A stretch of DNA of 64,000 bases from Osedax fenrisi (taxonomy: Eukaryota > Annelida > Polychaeta > Sabellida > Siboglinidae). The notes under the pieces are model-generated. The model had not been told where the DNA came from. It did not search any database and worked only from the letters and a program-made list of their open reading frames with translations. Shown in pieces: positions 34,565 through 47,285 of the stretch. Made by a program: the position numbers and the translations under genes. Every line of letters begins with the position of its first letter. Positions within the stretch are counted from its first letter, which is position 1. The stretch spans positions 5,210,293-5,274,292 of the forward strand of contig OZ025241.1 in assembly GCA_964019155.1 (NCBI GenBank), written 5' to 3'.

Positions 34565-35231
34565 GATATATTTAAATATACTTTGCGATATATATTATTT
34601 GAAAATTTATAAAAATAATTAGAATTATTCTAAGAATATATAGACAAATATTATTTACATATATTTTAAATACTACTATTATTTTTAGGTTATATTATAA
34701 AACTCTATTGATCTACTATGTATGTATGTATTCGAATTATAATTAAGTTATTTCTATAAGTTTATTTAAAATTAAAATTAATAGTAATTTCAAATTACTA
34801 ATTACAAATTAAATTTGTATATCTCTCAGATATTATCTGTCAGATAACAGATTATCGTAATCTGATTAGAAAAATAAATCTAGAATCCTTAATATACCAG
34901 CTTATGTATCATTATAATAAGAATTTAAACCAGGCATATTTAATGTATTAATATGTTTGGTTTCATTTAAATTACATTAATACTATTTAATAAATATAGT
35001 AAAATTCATTTATTATTATAATGATTATACATAAAATTAATAAAATATTATACAAGAGTAATCAAATTCTATGATTAAACTTAGTCTTTATTTTACTAAA
35101 TATGCTATAATAAATATAATAGTGAACTTTTGTATAATGTTATCAAAAAAGTGATTACATTTTAAATTTAAATAGTAATATATTATAAAAATTGATAATA
35201 ATTATAATATTAATTAAAAATTTATATTATT

Positions 35232-35340
35232 TGCCTCAGGCTAGGATTGAACCGAAGACCTTTGGATCGTTAGACATGTCTCACATGTTACACAAATAAT
35301 TATTTGTGATACACCGCTCTAACCACTACGCTATAGACAG
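35232..35340 (-). other. tRNA-like sequence with inserted palindrome
   Basis: Minus strand reads TAGCGTAGTGGTTAGAGC (a canonical A box), then an insertion containing the palindrome cacaaataattatttgtg, then GTCTAACGATCCAAAGGTC and CGGTTCAATCC (B box), ending CCTGAGGCA. The right half resembles tRNA-Val(AAC) in wording. The acceptor stem does not pair and the insertion is not at the normal intron site, so it is unlikely to be a working tRNA gene. Confidence 0.5.
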
Positions 35341-35949
35341 ATATATTTTAATATACTTTGCGATATATATTATTTGAAAATTTATAAAAATAATTAGAAT
35401 TATTCTAAGAATATATAGACAAATATTATTTACATACAATTTAAATACTACTATTATTTTTAGGTTATATTATAAAACTCTATTGATCTACTATGTATGT
35501 ATATAGTAATATTCGAATTATAATTGAGTTATTTCTATAAGTCTAATTAAAATTAAAATTAATAGTAATTTCTATATATCTCAGATATTATCTGTCAGAT
35601 AATGATTATCTGAGATAATCTGATTAGAAAAATAATCTAGAATCCTTAATAATATTAATATATTAATAATATACCAGCTTATGTATCATTGTGTTATAAT
35701 CTATTGCTTCTAATTGCATTTAAACGTACTTTCAGACACTATAGAGATTATCTGTTTCAAATAGTATTTGAGTATAATATTTGAATTACAATTAAACTTT
35801 TCTAACTTAACAATAATGTGTATATATCTGATTAGAAATTAAATGTATTAGAAAAATAAATCTAGTATCCATATAAGTTATATATGGCATATAACAGCTT
35901 ACATATCATTTTGTTAACAAAAGATAATTATCTTATTATACTTTACTTA

Positions 35950-36466
35950 CTTACTTTTTTCGTTTAAGGACTGCGCTGTGCGCGAGCAATCGGCCGTCCG
36001 TGGGATAGATTATTGTGTTGGGGGGAAAGCAAGGGAAACGTAGTGTGTCTTTTGATGACGTTTAAAGGAGGAGGTTGATTTCATTGAACGAAGGTGGTGG
36101 GGTAGGGAATTCTAATGATAAGGGGCAGATAGGGAGAATGAGCGTATATTGGAGGAGTGGAGGTTGTGTATGTGTGGTGTAGTAAGGAGAAATGTGTTAG
36201 AGGACCGGGTATGGATTGGAGTAGTGGGTATATGTAGATGGAGAAGGGAGGCAAGGTAGTCAGGGGAGTTGTGATGTAGGCTTTGTGGATTGTCAGGGAA
36301 AGTTTGTATTTAATTCTGTAGGAGATTGGGAGCCAGTGTAGTTGTTTGAGGAGAGGTGTAATAGAGGAACGACGTGGAAGTAGATAGACGCAACGTACTA
36401 CAGCATTTTGAAGACGTTGCAGTTTAATGAGTTTGTAGGAGGGAAGATTGAATAGTAGACTGAATT
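35950..36466 (-). pseudogene. L2-like LINE 3' fragment, GC-rich, with (AAGT)n tail
   Basis: Minus strand from 36466: LPSYKLIKLQRLQNAVVRCV, LLPRRSSITPLLKQLHWLPI, YRIKYKLSLTIHKA; after a frameshift NSLPHHLRSMKSTSSFKRHQ and KTHYVSLAF, then a stop and a short UTR ending ccttaaacgaaaaaagtaag with an (AAGT)n tail at about 35944-35957. Only one stop interrupts the final block (where Trp of LWNSLP is expected). It is far richer in G+C than anything around it and well preserved, so it probably inserted recently. 5'-truncated at 36466. Confidence 0.85.
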
Positions 36467-36749
36467 ATAAACATATTATTATAATAAGTTATTATAATAT
36501 TTTAGAGTTATTAAATAACATATTACATATGTTTATAATAATTATATATATTGCTGATAATTGCAATTAAACGGGCTTTCATAAAATATTTGATTAAATT
36601 ATTTAATAAATACAAGATTAATTTTAGTTTTAATAATTACTAACTATATAATACTAACAAATTAACTATGTTATATAAATAAAATATAATATATGTAATA
36701 CTTCAATACACGTATATCTAAGATCTAATTAGCTATATAATAAAAATAA

Positions 36750-36821
36750 GACTTGGTAGTCTAGAGGTTAGCATATTGTCTAATGGTCCAAAGGTCTTAG
36801 GTTCAATCCTAGCCTGAGGCA
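36750..36821 (+). other. tRNA-like sequence
   Basis: TAGTCTAGAGGTTAGCAT is an A-box-like D arm and AGGTTCAATCCTA a B-box T arm, 72 bp in all, ending GCCTGAGGCA. T stem pairs; acceptor and anticodon stems largely do not. Probably a tRNA-derived segment of the local repeat. Confidence 0.5.
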
Positions 36822-37429
36822 AATAATATCAATTTTTAATTAATATTATAATTTTTATCAATTTTTATAATATATTACTATTTAAATTTAAAATGTAATA
36901 ACTTTTTTGATAAAATTATACAAAAGTTCACTATTATATTTATTATAGCATATTTAGTAAAATAAAGACCAAGTTTTATCATAGAATTTGATTATTCTTG
37001 TATAATATTTTATGTATAATTATTTAATAAGTTATTATAATCATTATAATGATTAGTAAAGAATAATTATAATATTAAATCAATTTTACTATATTTATTG
37101 AATAGTATTAATGTAATTTAAAGGAAACCAAACATATTAATACCCTTAAATACGGATTAATACATTAAATATGCATGGTTTAAATTTTTATTATTTTGAT
37201 ATTCAATAATATACTGAATTAATAAATTTAATTTATATAATAATTAATACAATTATAATACTTAATATATTTGATTATGTTTGTTGAATCAACCCAGATT
37301 AACTTTAGTTTTAATAATTATTAACTATATAATACTAACAAATTAACTATATTATATAAATAAAATATAATATATGTAATACTTCAATACAAGTATAACT
37401 AAGATCTAATTATTATTATTATAAAAATA

Positions 37430-37503
37430 AGACTGGGTAGTCTAGAGGTTAGCATGTTAATCTACAAATTCAAAGGGTTTGAGTTCAATGATAGACTGAG
37501 TCA
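37430..37503 (+). other. tRNA-like sequence, degraded
   Basis: Same position in the repeat unit as the 36750 copy: GTAGTCTAGAGGTTAGCAT followed by GAGTTCAATGATAG in place of the B box. More decayed. Confidence 0.45.
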
Positions 37504-37709
37504 GATAATATTATTTTTTAATTAATATTATAATTATTATCAATTTTTAGTGTATTACTGTTTAAATTTAAAATGTAATCTCTCTTTTGATAAAATTATA
37601 CAAAAGATCAATATTATATTTATTATAGCATATTTGTAAAATAAAGGCCAACTTTTAATCATAGAATTTGATTACTCTTGTATATTTTATGTATAATTAT
37701 TATAATAAT

Positions 37710-38288
37710 TGGAGAAATGTATACAATTTGGTAGTACAAGAAATGTAATGGGCATAGAAGACTGCTCACTAAAATCTATCGCCAATGAAAGACAAACTTA
37801 TTTAACTGATAAAATAAAATAATTAGTATACATTTTCGAACCTTTATTATGTAATAGAGTATAAATCTAGATCAGTTTTGACATATCTCAGATCAAGATA
37901 CTTTGACAAAAAGCAACAGAAAGAAAAAGTTTGATTGAAGAATAGCTGGATGGAAGATATTCATGATTGGTTTGGATTATCAATTGTAGAATAGCTGGAA
38001 ACGTTAACTAATGCGAATTGAATAAAGTGTACTCATAGATATATAATTTTAAACGACCTCATCATGGGAATAAGTAATATTACATTATTTACCATGTTTA
38101 TTAATAAATAAATAATCCAATATTTTTACATAATAAATTGTATCTGATATTCGTATGTAATTTCAGTATCTATATTATTTGTTAAAACGCGTAGTAATTT
38201 AAATAAATATTCAATAATTTGGTGATATTATTCTTATAGTTACTTATATATGCCAATCTGTATATTACATCATATTATAGGAATTTAT
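37710..38288 (+). mobile_element. Possible RTE-like LINE C-terminal fragment
   Basis: Around 37940-38030 the plus strand reads SWMEDIHDWFGLSIVE, a stop, then LETLTNAN. This resembles the C-terminal (R)xWxxDIxxWxGLSxxE... block of RTE-type LINEs. The surroundings (37710-37880 and 38100-38288) are not recognised. Tentative. Confidence 0.4.
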
Positions 38289-38720
38289 ATCAAATTTAAA
38301 TTCTATAAAGTTCTAGTTACATTTTAATACATTTATAAGATATAATTATATTTACCTAATTAGAATACACCTATACACCCTTACTAGGTTTCTTATTAAG
38401 TATCTAGAATTTCAAAATAAATGTTAATTTAAAATTACAACGAAAAATTATGATAGTTTGAGTACATTATAATTATAATATACATTATTAGATTGTTAAC
38501 TAATTACAAATTTAAATTCTATAAAGTTATAGTTACATTTTAATACATTTATAAGATATAATTATATTTACCTAATTAGAATACACCTATACACCCTTAC
38601 TAGGTTTCTTATTAAGTATCTAGAATTTCAAAATAAATGTTAATTTAAAATTACAACGAAAAATTATGATAGTTTGAGTACATTATAATTATAATATACA
38701 TTATTAGATTGTTAACTAAT
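38289..38720. repeat. Tandem duplication, 216-bp unit x2
   Basis: Copy 1 at 38289-38504 and copy 2 at 38505-38720 are almost identical (one change noted, ttctag/ttatag). The unit contains cacctatacacccttactag and ends ttgttaactaat. Confidence 0.92.
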
Positions 38721-39158
38721 GAGAATATTTATATTTATTCATTCACTACAATTAATATTATAATTATATATATAAAATATCAAAATACAATTTAAATAGA
38801 AGATGGGCAATATTTTGATAACATATATTCGATTTCAACTTTGCCTGTAAATATTAAATAAATAGATAAAAGGTTAATTAGTAAGGGAAAAGTTATAATG
38901 TTATTTTATTTGATAATAATCAGTTTAAATGTATGAATATATTAATAATTAAATATTGTATAATTTATTTTATAAAAAAAACCTGGCATAATACGTTGTT
39001 TAAAAGACTTGCTATAGGATGATAATTTGTCAAATTCACCACGGCCCCACTTTATGTTGATATCTATTTTCAAATATGTAAAATAAAATAATTTGGTAAA
39101 TTGTAATGAAGTAATTAACAATTATTAAAATAAATTAGTAATATCAACAACAACAAAA
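38721..39158. other. AT-rich spacer, no gene seen
   Basis: A short GC-richer word (accacggccccactttatg, 39039) is the only notable item. Confidence 0.5.
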
Positions 39159-39303
39159 TTGCAGATTTATACAAATAGCAGTATACATAATTATAATATG
39201 TACTTAGGTAATAATTATTATAATAGATTTAGTTATAAATATTAACAAATAATTAATTAAAAATATATAATTTACTATTAATATCAAGGATATCTTCTGG
39301 TAG

Positions 39304-39712
<409 letters not shown>

Positions 39713-39932
39713 TACAATTACATATTACTAATCTATTATACATTATATACACAAATACACTCTATAATAACTTTTAGTTTGTCCACTTTTTCTGGATGTC
39801 GTTCTTGACTCTACATTTTAAAAACATTTTAAAAATATGAAGATAATGATATAATAAAACTAATATAAATATATATACACAATATAGACAAAAACTCAGA
39901 AACATTTAATAATAAATATTACATATCTAATT

Positions 39933-39985
39933 AACTAACTATATTCATCAAGTGACTCTTCGTCTGCCATGTCATCAGTTGGTGT
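39933..39985 (-). other. Candidate acidic terminal exon (copy A)
   Basis: After an acceptor-like tttattag, the minus strand reads TPTDDMADEESLDEYS then a stop. Copies in unit B (43013-43065, ends early at a TAG) and unit C (46422-46474, TPTDDIEDEESLEESS) are aligned. It could be a last exon of some gene, but the copies are recent duplicates, so similarity alone shows no selection. Confidence 0.2.
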
Positions 39986-42900
39986 ATCTAATAAATGATA
40001 ATGATTATTATTTGTATTTTAATTTTATATAATTATAATTATAATTTGTTCTTAAAATTATGCTATCCTCTATATATATTTGACACCAGAAGATGTCACC
40101 CAATTACACCAACCCTTGATGCATAACACCCCCATAGGGGATGACAACCCCGACATATTCGGTCAGATTGGGTGTATTGTATTGATGAGTTGTAATCACT
40201 TTCAAGGCAATGATAATTCAAACTTTTTTTAATAGTCACGTATTTTAATTTTTATCAAGGCCAGACGTTACATGTAAAAGATAGGTAATTTATGGGTCTA
40301 CTAGAATACCGATAAATGTTGATAATGTGAAAGAAATAAGTTCTTATAACGTAAATAAAATTCATTTATATTACCATTTGGCCCCTGAAATTCTCATATA
40401 TCAAGTATAATATAATAAAAAGTAGATCTGGTAAATTTTTACTGAACAAATAATAAAACATATTTGTTTATATGTTTTAAAAACTTAATTGCATCTGAAA
40501 TTGTATAATATTATCAAATTTCATAATATTGTATTATCTATATACTCTGAAAATGTTATAAAGATTCATCGGAGGGAACAAAGCTATGGAGTTTTAGAAA
40601 TAGGATAAAAATGGAAAAAAAACAGTTTTAAGATATAGGCTTCTAAAGTATTATTTGTATTGTGTACTATATTATAAAAAATGGGTATACTAAAAAATGA
40701 ATAATTTTTGCAATCAGTATGAAATATCAATATTTTTACTATGTGAAGTAATATTATAAATCCTTAATACATTCCTAAATATTAAAATGTACTAATTATT
40801 TCAAATATTCCACATCAGTTTTTTTACAGGCATATGTTTATAATGCTTAATTGCAGTGATAATAGTTACTTTTGAATGATATAAAATACATCATTTTAAA
40901 AATAAATAATTATTGATAAAATAACTGTAATCAAATAATTGTATTGATAAAAAATATAACATATTGCATATTGCAAACTATATATATATTATAAACACAA
41001 ATACAATTTTAGATCTTAAGGGGATATCACACAGTCCAAAATAATAAAAAAAATAAATTGTATTTATTTTGTATTCCATAATATTAATAAATAGTGTTTT
41101 ATAATATCTGTATAAATATTAGCCATGAATTCAATCTAGAAATATCATAAAAAGTAGTTTTTTAACTATGCTATTCAACAAAAATGTATCAATATTTAAT
41201 TGATTGTCCCTGACTATTGTATTTTATATTATAATATTTTATAACTTATAAATTGACGATTTAAAAAAAAATAAAAGCCAGATTGTTTACATTGAATTAT
41301 TCTATATCATTTTTTTATATGAATACTATATCATGTGATCTTAGTGTCTAATTAGAGAGAAGAATATCTGAAATAAAATTGTACATATCAATAATACCAT
41401 ATTTTATAAATATGGTATTATTTATACATAATATGTATAATAGTAGTTCTTACCAATTTACAAATAAATATATACATTTCATTAAATAACAATATTTATA
41501 TTACTATAAAGATAATTGTATATATGTAAATTACTATGATAAATTGAAATAGATTATAATATCAATTGATTTTCATACTGTCAAATTTCAACTACTGTTT
41601 TCTCATAATTATTTCACTCTAGGTATGTGTGTATAAATGAGTTTTTCTCAAAAACTATTATGCATTATAATAATTTGTATGGCATTGTATAAATAACATA
41701 TATATAAATAATCCTATAAGGGAATATTTTCTAAATTTGTATATGTATAATTGAAATTTGTATGCATATATATACATTTATTGAATAGAATACAATAAAA
41801 ATTAGCTAAATTCAATATATAGAATTCTGTGTGCATAGCTTTCTATAGACCCATTATTTGCTATCTATCTACATACAATGTAAGGCTGTATGTGACATGC
41901 TCTTAATAAAATATAAATAGATTTATTTGGAGTATATAGTTTATTATACATTATTTTATGGGTCTGATTAAAAATTATTTAAACATTAAAAAACAATGCA
42001 TATAATAAACTAAATGTTAATTGTATTGTTAATGATTTCAATTATTATTATAAAAACAATTCAAATTATTTTAATTGTTATATAATAATTTATATTGTTA
42101 AAAATGAATAAATAAATTTTATAAAATATGTATAATAAAAATATGTTATTTGTATATAAATAATATTTAAAATGTTAATGTATAATAACAATATTATTTC
42201 TTTATTAATCATATTTATTTACTAATATTCAAAGTAATTACATATGAAAATACTATATGAAAATCTTTTTGTAATATATTTGGGTAACTTCCTAGATATT
42301 ATAATTAGATATACTACTATTGTATATAAAGTTTGTTCACCAATTTTAATGACAATCTGCCATTGTGTTTGTAATATTTGTATTGGTACATAATATTTTC
42401 AATAAAAATTCAAAGTCACTTACATTACTATAATGACTTGCAATTGCTTTAAAATTTTAAATACATATACTTAAGTATGAAATAACTATTAAAATAATCC
42501 AAATGATAAAATTAAAAGTATACAAGTATAGATAATATTATATAATAATTGTACAAAACCTAGTAAAAAATTAAGTTATATAATATTTTCATTTATTGAC
42601 TAAATATAAATTTATTAAATAATTAGCTTATAAAATATAAAATGGAAATTACACAATTTTAGATTAATATATAAGTAATTTACTATATGAAAAATTCCAA
42701 TTAAATTTTTATTAAAATTAGATATTTACAACTAATATTTAAATATTTTTCATATCAATTGACAAATTTTAAAGAATATCACTGAATTATATTTGAATCA
42801 ATATATCTAATTCAATGAATTCTTATTGTATTTAGATTTTTCATATGGTGAATACAAATATATTGCAGATTTATACAAATAGCAGTATACCCAATTTTAA

Positions 42901-43474
42901 TGTCTATGGTAACTTAGGTACCAATGATTATACTAGATTGAGCTATATATAATAAGCAATTAATTCTATGAAATTTAATATTTAATATTAAACATTACAT
43001 ATCTAATTAACTAACTAGATTCCTAAAGTGACTCTTCGTCTTCCATTTCATCAGTTGGTGTATCTAATAAATGATGATATTATTTTTATTTTAATTTTAT
43101 ATAATTATAATTTGTTCTTAAAATTATGCTATCCTCTATATATATTTGACACCAGAAGATGTCACCAAATTACACCAACCCTTGAGGCATAACACCCCCA
43201 TAGGGGATGACAACCCCGAGATATTCGGTCAGATTGGGTGTATTGTATTGATGAGTTGTAATCACTTTCAAGGCAATGATAATTCAAACTTTTTTTAATA
43301 GTCACGTATTTTAATTTTTATCAAGGCCAGACGTTACATGTAAAAGATAGGGAATTTATGGGTCTACTAGAATACCGATAAATTTTGATAATGTGAAAGA
43401 AATAAATCTTATTACGTAAATAAAATTCATTTATATTACCATTTGGCGCCTGAAATTCTCATATATCAAGTATA

Positions 43475-43632
43475 CTTACTTTACTTTATTCCCTTGACTC
43501 GGGAATCGTAGGGGAAATCAATGAGCTGGCTGTCAAACAATGCCGTCGCCATTCGTTGCGGTCGTGTGGCTTTACCATTAAGTCGGACTGATTCAGCTTA
43601 CTCCATTCTTTGATGTCATCAATCCATTTCCT
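43475..43632 (-). mobile_element. 5'-truncated RTE-like LINE (family B) with 11-bp target duplication
   Basis: Flanked by tatcaagtata at 43464-43474 and 43633-43643; unit A has the single empty site at 40399-40409. The minus strand encodes RKWIDDIKEWSKL, HDRNEWRRHCL and ASSLISPTIPESRE before the stop, matching the end of the 29635-31180 family (…SLxSPxxPxxSRD). The tail is aataaagtaaagtaag. The insertion postdates the A/B duplication. The first part of the longer minus-strand frame (to 43695) is host sequence. Confidence 0.93.
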
Positions 43633-44194
43633 TATCAAGTATAAGATAATAAAAAGTAGATCTGGTAAATTTTTACTGAACAAATAATAAAACATATTTG
43701 TTTACATGTTTTAAAAACTTAATTGCATCTGAAATTGTATAACATTATCAAATTTCATAATATTGTATTACCTATATACTCTGAAAATGTTATAAAGATT
43801 CATCGGAGGGAACAAAGCTATGGAGTTTTAGAAATAGGATAAAATGGAAAAAAACAGTTTTGAGATATAGGCTTCTAAAGTATTATTTGTATTGTGTACT
43901 ATATTATAAAAAATGGGTATACTAAAAAATGAATAATTTTTGCAATCAGTATGAAATATCAATATTTTTACTATGTGAAGTAATATTATAAATCCTTAAT
44001 ACATTCCTAAATATTAAAATGTACTAACTATTTCAAATATTCCACATCAGTTTTTTTACAGGCATATGTTTATAATGCTTAATTGCAGTGACAATAGTTA
44101 CTTTTGAATGATATAAAATACATCATTTTAAAAATAAATAATTATTGATAAAATAACTGTAATCAAATAATTGTATTGATAAAAAATATAAACA

Positions 44195-44461
44195 TATAAC
44201 AATGTAATTCCGGGCCTTAATATTCACAGTAATGCAATAAAATAATTACAATTACATTAATTTTATTAAAATTACCACCACTACTACTACTACTACTACA
44301 ACTACTACTACTACTACTACTACTACTGCAACTATTACTAAAAATGCAAGTTTAAACATAGAATTTGATTGCCCTTGTATAATATTTTAATAATTGTATC
44401 TATTATGATTATAATAATGATAATTAAAAATTTTAATTTAAAATATTATTAAGAATCATTA
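44195..44461. mobile_element. Copy-B-specific insertion with imperfect (ACT)n
   Basis: Absent from unit A, where flanking words aacatat and atattgca adjoin. It contains an imperfect ACT run (44274-44338) and a trailer (gtttaaacatagaatttgat) shared with the 33.8-37.7 kb repeat cluster, so it is probably a piece of that repeat family. No coding content. Confidence 0.6.
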
Positions 44462-45422
44462 TATTGCAAACTATATATATATATTATAAACACAAATACA
44501 ATTTTAGATCTTAAAGGGATATCACACAGTCCAAAATAATAAAAAAAATAAATTGTATTTATTTTGTATTCCATAATATTAATAAATAGTGTTTTATAGT
44601 ATCTGTATAAATATTAGCCATGAATTCAATCTAGAAATATCATAAAAAGTAGTTTTTTAACTATGCTATTCAAAAAAAATGTATCAATATTTAATTGATT
44701 GTCCCTGACTATTGTATTTTATATTATAATATTTTATAACTTATAAATTGACGATTTAAAAAAAAATAAAAGCCAGATTGTTTACATTGAATTATTCTAT
44801 ATCATTTTTTATATGAATACTATATCATGTGATCTTAGTGTCTAATTAGAGAGAAGAATATCTGACATAAAATTGTACATATCAATAATACCATATTTTA
44901 TAAATATAGTATTATTTATACATAATATGTATAATAGTAGTTCTTACCAATTTACAAATAAATATATACATTTCATTAAATAACAATATTTATATTACTA
45001 TAAAGATAATTGTATATATTTAAATTACTATGATAAATTGAAATATATTATAATATCAATTGATTTTCATACTGTCAAACTTCAACTACTGTTTTCTCAT
45101 AATTATTTCACTCTAGGTATGTGTGTATAAATGAGTTTTTCTCAAAAACTATTATGCATTATACTAATTTGTATGGCATTGTATAAATAATCCTATAATA
45201 AACGGGAATATTTTCTAAATTTGTATATGTATAATTGAAATTTGTATGCATATATATACATTTATTGAATAGAATATAATAAAAATTAGCTAAATTCAAT
45301 ATATAGAATTCTGTGTGCATAGCTTTCTATATACCCATTATTTGCTATCTATCTACATACAATGTAAGGCTGTATGTGACATGCCCTTAATAAAATATAA
45401 ATAGATTTATTTAGAGTATATA

Positions 45423-45883
45423 CAAAGATTTTCCGAAAGAAAGATATAACACTTATGCGAAATCGTGTAATTCGAATTTGTATACAAAATACCCTGGTGC
45501 CACCTATAGCGGGTTACTTTTAGGAACTATGCGTTGTTTATAATGTACATTCGTATTTAACTATACACTTTTAAAATGTTAAATAATATGCTTTAAATTA
45601 ATATTTATATGATGAAAACTAAGTGTTCATTACTAATATATAACAAACAAATATGATATGTATGTTTTAAATGCTATAAGTATATATTTAGTGAGTAAAA
45701 GCTAATTTATATTGCATGTAATTTAATAGAGCAATGAAAACATTGTTGTATGCAAACAGAGCCGAACCTAAATCTATTTCAGTGATTTCGATACTACTGC
45801 TAGCAGCGGTTGCCCCAAGGGGCTATAACTAAATTACGTTGCATGCATAGGGAGTGTTATATCTTTGCTTCGCAAAATCTTTG
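45423..45883. mobile_element. 461-bp MITE with 30-bp terminal inverted repeats
   Basis: Ends CAAAGATTTTCCGAAAGAAA and the complement of TTTGCTTCGCAAAATCTTTG agree, and the repeats continue through GATATAACAC; about 27 of 30 positions match. The interior has GC-richer ends (ctagcagcggttgccccaag). No coding capacity. Relative to unit A, 534 bp of host sequence (41945-42478) is missing at this point, so insertion was accompanied or followed by a deletion. Superfamily unknown. Confidence 0.8.
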
Positions 45884-46721
45884 AAATAACTATTAAAATA
45901 ATCCAAATGATAAAATTAAAATTATACAAGTATAGATAATATTATATAATAATTGTACCAAACCTAGTAAAAAATTAAGTTATATAATATTTTCATTTAT
46001 TGACTAAATATAAATTTATTAAATAATTAGCTTATAAAATATAAAATAGAAATTACACAATTTTAGATTAATATATAAGTAATTTACTATATGAAAAATT
46101 CCAATTAAATTTTTATTAAAATTAGATATTTACAACTAATATTTAAATATTTTTCATATCAATTGACAAATTATAAAGAATATCACTGAATTATATTTGA
46201 ATCAATATATCTAATTCAATGCATTCTTATTGTATTTAGATTTTTCATATGGTGAATACAAATATATTGCAGATTTATACAAATAGCAGTATACCCAATT
46301 TTAATGTCTATGGTAACTTAGGTACCAATGATTATACTAGATTGAGCTATAAATAATAACCAATTAATTCTATGAAATTTAATATTTAATATTAAACATT
46401 ACATATCTAATTAACTAACTAGATTCCTCAAGTGACTCTTCGTCTTCAATGTCATCAGTTGGTGTATCTAATAAATGATGATTATTATTTGTATTTTAAT
46501 TTTATATAATTATAATTTGTTCTTAAAATTATGCTATCCTCTATATTGGAAATATATAGGAAATTGTACTGTTGTTCTTGTACATTTTGTAAATTTCACG
46601 GTTGTTCCTACACCCGATAATCACATTTAATAGTTATACACATATAAATAACGATTAATGTAATACCTAAGTTATAGATATGATACGCAGATATATAAAA
46701 ATCTAATTGTGCGAGCTCTAT

Positions 46722-46848
46722 AAAGGTAACCTGTGATCTCGTGCGGAGTATTTTAGGTTATTTTATTATGGATTGGTGATGTCGTGCGCAATGTAAATTC
46801 TACTATTTATAAATTAACATTGCGCACGAGATCACAGGTTTCCCTTTA
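46722..46848. repeat. Nested inverted repeat
   Basis: cctgtgatctcgtgcg at 46730 pairs with cgcacgagatcacagg at 46823-46838. A second arm, gtcgtgcgcaatgtaa at 46781, can pair with the same downstream region (ttaacattgcgcacga at 46814). Two mutually exclusive hairpins share the right arm. Possibly a MITE. Confidence 0.75.
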
Positions 46849-46861
46849 TTAATACAGAAAG

Positions 46862-47107
46862 TTTCGGTTCAAAATAGATCGCGAAATTATATATTTTATA
46901 TGTTCATAAATAATATTACTTACATACATATAATATAATTTATTATAAATATATATTCTAGGAATATGTATTTAAATTGTATTCATATATTAAATAAATA
47001 TAAATATTTATTTCTAAAATATATATTTATAATATATTATATTATAGTAATAATTGTGAACATATACAATTTATACGCAATTTTTCGATATATTTTGAAC
47101 CGAAATT
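46862..47107. repeat. ~246-bp inverted repeat element with ~60-bp arms
   Basis: Left arm gtttcggttcaaaata ... gcgaaatta ... atatgttcataaat is complementary to right arm attgtgaacatat ... gcaatttttcg ... tattttgaaccgaaa, with mismatches. The right-arm block (tattttgaaccgaaattgt ... ttatttagagag) also recurs at 48185-48225, so the sequence is a repeat family. Confidence 0.65.
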
Positions 47108-47285
47108 GTCGTTATTTAGAGAGTTCAAGCGAATATATGTTTTAATCTCTGCGGCTATAACTTAGTTATTATATTAATCACTATTACATATATTTATTTA
47201 TATTAGTAGTATACATTTAATGTAGTTTAAATATTAAAGGTGATTATAAAATATAATATTACTAAATATGATATATGAGGAACAC

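Larger units (their letters stand above)
34330..37710. repeat. Cluster of dispersed repeats carrying tRNA-like segments
   Basis: A unit with leader gattaactttagttttaata, a tRNA-like core, and a trailer ending caagttttatcatagaattt occurs at about 36590-37030 and 37270-37700 (plus), in part at 34345-34510 (plus), and inverted at about 35030-35345. A second block (tatactttgcgatatatatt ... ctattgatctactatgtatg) is duplicated at 34541-34915 and 35318-35700. The trailer also occurs inside the 44195-44461 insertion. The copies are diverged, so the cluster is not recent. Confidence 0.75.

Noticed and set aside
36750..36821. Functional tRNA gene
   Set aside because: Acceptor and anticodon stems do not pair; only box-like words and the T stem remain.
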